NCBI GenBank assembly: GCA_002305015.1
Contig: DBPW01000033.1
Coordinates: 40,239 to 104,238, forward strand
From: Bacteroidales bacterium UBA1410
GTDB taxonomy: Bacteria; Bacteroidota; Bacteroidia; Bacteroidales; Dysgonomonadaceae
Direction of reading: 5' to 3'
DNA length: 64,000 nt
Positions 61,566-64,000 of the stretch are shown here, in pieces. The position numbers were made by a program, and so were the translations under genes. The stretch's first letter is position 1, and each line of letters starts with the position of its first letter. The notes beneath the pieces were generated by a model. It worked only from the letters and a program-made list of their open reading frames with translations. It did no database searches and had not been told where the DNA came from.

Positions 61566-62012
61566 ATGAAAGAATTTAATTATAAAATTAACGGAGCACC
61601 CTACAGAGTTGTTGTTCTTAACTCCGATGATTCAACGATAGAATTGGAAGTAAACGGAATTCCCTATACTGTAGAGCTGGAACAAAAAACCAAAAAACCA
61701 TTGGGAGGTGTAAGACGTCCGAGTCGAGAGGCTGCACCTGCTCCCACTCCAAAAAGCGCCACTACTCCATTGGTAACCAAGCCGGCAACTTCGCCCGGAA
61801 AAACCGTTATCCAATCCCCGCTTCCGGGAATTATCATTGATATTAAATGCAAAGAAGGAGATATCGTAAAAAAGGGTCAAACCTTGATGATTCTCGAAGC
61901 AATGAAAATGGAGAACAACATCCTTGCCAGCACCAATGGAAAAGTATCAAAAATATTGGTTAATAAGGGTGACACTGTACTTGAAGGTGCAGATTTGGTA
62001 GTAATCGAATAA
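61566..62012 (+). CDS. mmdC: Biotin carboxyl-carrier subunit
   Basis: A 148-residue biotinyl protein. An N-terminal domain (about 1-45) is followed by a Pro/Ala/Thr-rich linker (about 50-80) and a biotinyl domain with the EAMKMEN motif, biotinylated Lys114. It shuttles the carboxyl group from MmdA to the membrane beta subunit. The gap to mmdB is 13 bp. Confidence 0.94.
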   Translation: MKEFNYKINGAPYRVVVLNSDDSTIELEVNGIPYTVELEQKTKKPLGGVRRPSREAAPAPTPKSATTPLVTKPATSPGKTVIQSPLPGIIIDIKCKEGDIVKKGQTLMILEAMKMENNILASTNGKVSKILVNKGDTVLEGADLVVIE

Positions 62013-62025
62013 AAAACCGGATATA

Positions 62026-63183
62026 ATGAATGCATTATTATCGTTAGGAAACAATTTGCAGACTTTTTGGGAATTTACCGGTTTTGCCAATGCCGAAACA
62101 GGGCATATCATCATGATTCTGGTGGGATTATTGTTTATCTTTCTGGCTATCAAATTTGAGTTTGAGCCTCTTCTTTTAATTCCTATCGGGTTCGGCATAC
62201 TTATTGGTAATATTCCTTTCAACGAAATGGCCAATTTAAAAGTTGGAATATACGAAGAAGGATCTGTACTGAATATTCTTTATCAAGGAGTAATAGAAGG
62301 ATGGTATCCGCCACTCATTTTTTTGGGTATCGGAGCAATGACCGATTTTTCGGCACTGATTGCCAATCCCAAACTAATCTTGATAGGTGCTGCCTGTCAA
62401 TTCGGTATATTCGGAGCCTATATCATTGCCTTACAACTGGGATTTGAGCCGAACCAAGCGGGAGCCATAGGAATTATCGGAGGAGCCGACGGGCCTACAG
62501 CCATTTTTCTATCATCAAGACTAGCACCCAACTTGATGGGAGCAATTGCCGTATCTGCATATTCATACATGGCATTAATCCCGATTATACAACCTCCGTT
62601 CATGCGACTGCTAACTACTAAAAAAGAGCGGGTAATCCACATGAAAGCTCCGCGCGTCGTATCTCAAACCGAAAAAATCATGTTCCCTATAGTCGGATTG
62701 TTGCTTACTGCTTTTATAGTTCCATCGGGGCTACCCTTGCTGGGAATGTTATTCTTCGGTAATCTACTCAAAGAATCGGGTGTAACTCGTCGTTTAGCCG
62801 AAACGGCACGCGGTCCTCTCATTGATATCGTCACCATCCTTTTAGGATTGACCGTGGGTGCATCTACTCAAGCTACCACATTTTTAACGGCACAGTCCGT
62901 TAAAGTATTTATTATTGGAGCGCTATCCTTTATTATCGCAACCATTGCAGGAATTCTTTTTGTCAAGTTTTTCAATTTGTTTTTGAAGAAAGGCAACAAG
63001 ATCAATCCACTCATCGGCAACGCCGGTGTTTCGGCCGTACCCCACTCAGCTCGAATTTCCCAAGTGTTGGGACTGGAGAGCGATCCAAGCAACTATTTGC
63101 TGATGCATGCCATGGGGCCTAATGTTGCCGGAGTGATCGGATCGGCTGTTGCTGCCGGTATTATGCTTGGTTTCTTGGGCTAA
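62026..63183 (+). CDS. mmdB: Sodium-translocating decarboxylase beta subunit
   Basis: A 385-residue membrane subunit with about nine or more helices. The family's Na+-site Asp is in IIGGADGPTAIFLSSRLAPN (equivalent to Asp203 of OadB), the Tyr in SAYSYMALIPIIQPP, and C-terminal NAGVSAVPHSARISQ and MHAMGPNVAGVIGSAVAAG carry the conserved Asn/Ser. It decarboxylates carboxybiotin coupled to Na+ export. A second copy starts 165 bp downstream. Confidence 0.95.
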   Translation: MNALLSLGNNLQTFWEFTGFANAETGHIIMILVGLLFIFLAIKFEFEPLLLIPIGFGILIGNIPFNEMANLKVGIYEEGSVLNILYQGVIEGWYPPLIFLGIGAMTDFSALIANPKLILIGAACQFGIFGAYIIALQLGFEPNQAGAIGIIGGADGPTAIFLSSRLAPNLMGAIAVSAYSYMALIPIIQPPFMRLLTTKKERVIHMKAPRVVSQTEKIMFPIVGLLLTAFIVPSGLPLLGMLFFGNLLKESGVTRRLAETARGPLIDIVTILLGLTVGASTQATTFLTAQSVKVFIIGALSFIIATIAGILFVKFFNLFLKKGNKINPLIGNAGVSAVPHSARISQVLGLESDPSNYLLMHAMGPNVAGVIGSAVAAGIMLGFLG

Positions 63184-63348
63184 CGCCGATAAAGTGAAAT
63201 AAAACGGTATCCCGTTACTCGTAAACACATTTTTTGAAAATATCCAACAAGATTGCGTTTTACCTGCTACGGAAAACTAAAAACAATCATAAATTTTGGA
63301 AGTGAATAATTCAAAAATGGTTAATTATCTATTAATGGAGAAATTATT
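63184..63348. other. Spacer between two beta-subunit genes
   Basis: 165 bp with no gene. A TAAATTTTG stretch near 63290 resembles a -7 element with one extra spacer base, so the second copy may have its own promoter. No terminator-like hairpin was seen. Confidence 0.4.
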
Positions 63349-64000
63349 ATGGGATTAGAGCAATTAATGCCTGCAATCGCGTTAATGACATGGCAGGACT
63401 TGGTTATGATCGCTATCGGGCTCATTCTTATTTATTTGGCTATTGCCAAAAATTATGAACCCACGTTATTGTTGCCGATTGGGTTTGGAGCCATTTTGGT
63501 AAACATACCCTTCTCATCGGCTATTACACAAATAGATCCGGCTACGGGACAAGCTATGGAGGGAGTATTGAATACCTTTTTCAATGCAGGAATAGTTACA
63601 GAAATTTTCCCGTTGCTGATATTTGTTGCCATTGGCGCAATGATAGATTTTTCGCCACTATTTCGCAATCCATCGTTGTTGCTGTTTGGAGCCGCTGCTC
63701 AGTTCGGTATCTTTATGACTATGATTTTTGCTTCGTTGCTGGGATACGATTTAAGAGAAGCTGCTTCCATCGGAATTATCGGTGCAGCCGACGGACCTAC
63801 ATCTATTGTAGTAGCATCCCGATTTGCACCTAATCTGCTCGGTCCTATTTCAGTAGCTGCATATTCTTATATGGCTCTTGTACCCATTATTCAACCTCCG
63901 GTTATACGACTGTTGACGACCAAAAAAGAACGATTAATCCGGATGTCCACAGCGGGAAGTTACAACAAAAAAATATCGAAAAAGGCACTGATAGCATTCC
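63349..64000 (+). CDS. Second sodium-translocating decarboxylase beta subunit, C-terminus beyond window
   Basis: I translated this frame by hand from the ATG at 63349; 217 residues are visible with no stop. It parallels the preceding gene: YEPTLLLPIGFGAILVNIP, PLLIFVAIGAMIDFSPLFRN, the Na+-site motif IIGAADGPTSIVVASRFAPN and SVAAYSYMALVPIIQPPVIRLLTTKKER. The catalytic Asp and Tyr are kept, so it is probably functional, unlike a decayed duplicate. It has an insertion (AITQIDPATGQAMEGV) where the first copy has NLKVGIYEEGS. Its partner subunits are not in the window. Confidence 0.88.
   Translation, partial: MGLEQLMPAIALMTWQDLVMIAIGLILIYLAIAKNYEPTLLLPIGFGAILVNIPFSSAITQIDPATGQAMEGVLNTFFNAGIVTEIFPLLIFVAIGAMIDFSPLFRNPSLLLFGAAAQFGIFMTMIFASLLGYDLREAASIGIIGAADGPTSIVVASRFAPNLLGPISVAAYSYMALVPIIQPPVIRLLTTKKERLIRMSTAGSYNKKISKKALIAF

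Noticed and set aside
1..64000. Prophage, insertion sequence or integrated element
   Set aside because: No transposase, integrase or phage structural gene and no terminal repeats or target-site duplications were seen.

Overview
The window looks like a core-genome chromosomal segment of an anaerobic Bacteroidales bacterium, probably near the Dysgonomonadaceae/Porphyromonadaceae (my inference from gene content; no 16S rRNA is present). The pointers are: promoters with the Bacteroidetes -33 TTTG / -7 TAnnTTTG architecture, mostly with a 20-nt spacer; a TonB-dependent receptor with a CarboxypepD_reg-like domain; an rseC-rnfBCDGEA locus; fused gamma-alpha 2-oxoacid:ferredoxin oxidoreductase; PPi- and ATP-type phosphofructokinases; and a sodium-pumping methylmalonyl-CoA decarboxylase cluster. 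I see no tRNA, rRNA, prophage, insertion sequence or CRISPR array.

Layout. 1-1265: partial surface glycosidase lipoprotein (minus). 1527-2729: carboxynorspermidine synthase. 2954-7978 (minus): small CarboxypepD-like protein, a MORN/YwqK protein, a beta-helix-like lipoprotein and a TonB-dependent receptor; the receptor and the small protein share an 11-bp-period operator-like repeat. 8297-14759: TolC/MacA/MacB-type efflux with a LytS/LytTR two-component system. 14844-17830: pyrBI, a flavin reductase and metA. 18001-19656: PPi-phosphofructokinase. 19728-26733 (minus): envelope operon (OM protein, TPR protein, LptC, GldE/CorC-like protein), then PpiD-like foldase. 27007-31263 (minus): nitroreductase, riboflavin synthase, M13 peptidase, DapA. 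31481-33712: exported sugar isomerase and Gfo/Idh/MocA oxidoreductase pair. 33907-40533: TerC and the Rnf complex. 40705-46531: DUF6600 protein, rny-zapA-coiled-coil cluster, B3/4 protein, rRNA cytosine methyltransferase. 46835-52181: PP-loop protein, another exported isomerase, RsmI-like methylase, murB, murA. 52311-58486: korAB, DUF3267 protein, cmk, ispH, pfkA. 58572-64000: methylmalonyl-CoA epimerase and the Na+-translocating decarboxylase genes, ending in a second, truncated beta subunit.

How it fits together. KorAB reduces ferredoxin, Rnf couples ferredoxin oxidation to NAD reduction with ion pumping, and methylmalonyl-CoA decarboxylase pumps Na+ while making propionyl-CoA. This suits a fermenter making succinate and propionate with a membrane-ion economy.

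The most unusual signals are not genes. (1) An inverted pair of 11-bp tandem-repeat arrays at 48761-48921 has a shorter relative at 2750-2806; both lie just 3' of a gene and end in T-runs. (2) An operator-like array of 11-bp-spaced repeats sits exactly 10 nt from the -7 element of two separate promoters (3345-3389 and 8000-8055) and resembles PhoB/SphR boxes. Other points: a lamin-tail domain fused to the sodium-pump gamma subunit, tandem beta subunits, MurA with Asp in place of the catalytic Cys, MetA with Glu111, and a terminator-like hairpin between zapA and rny.
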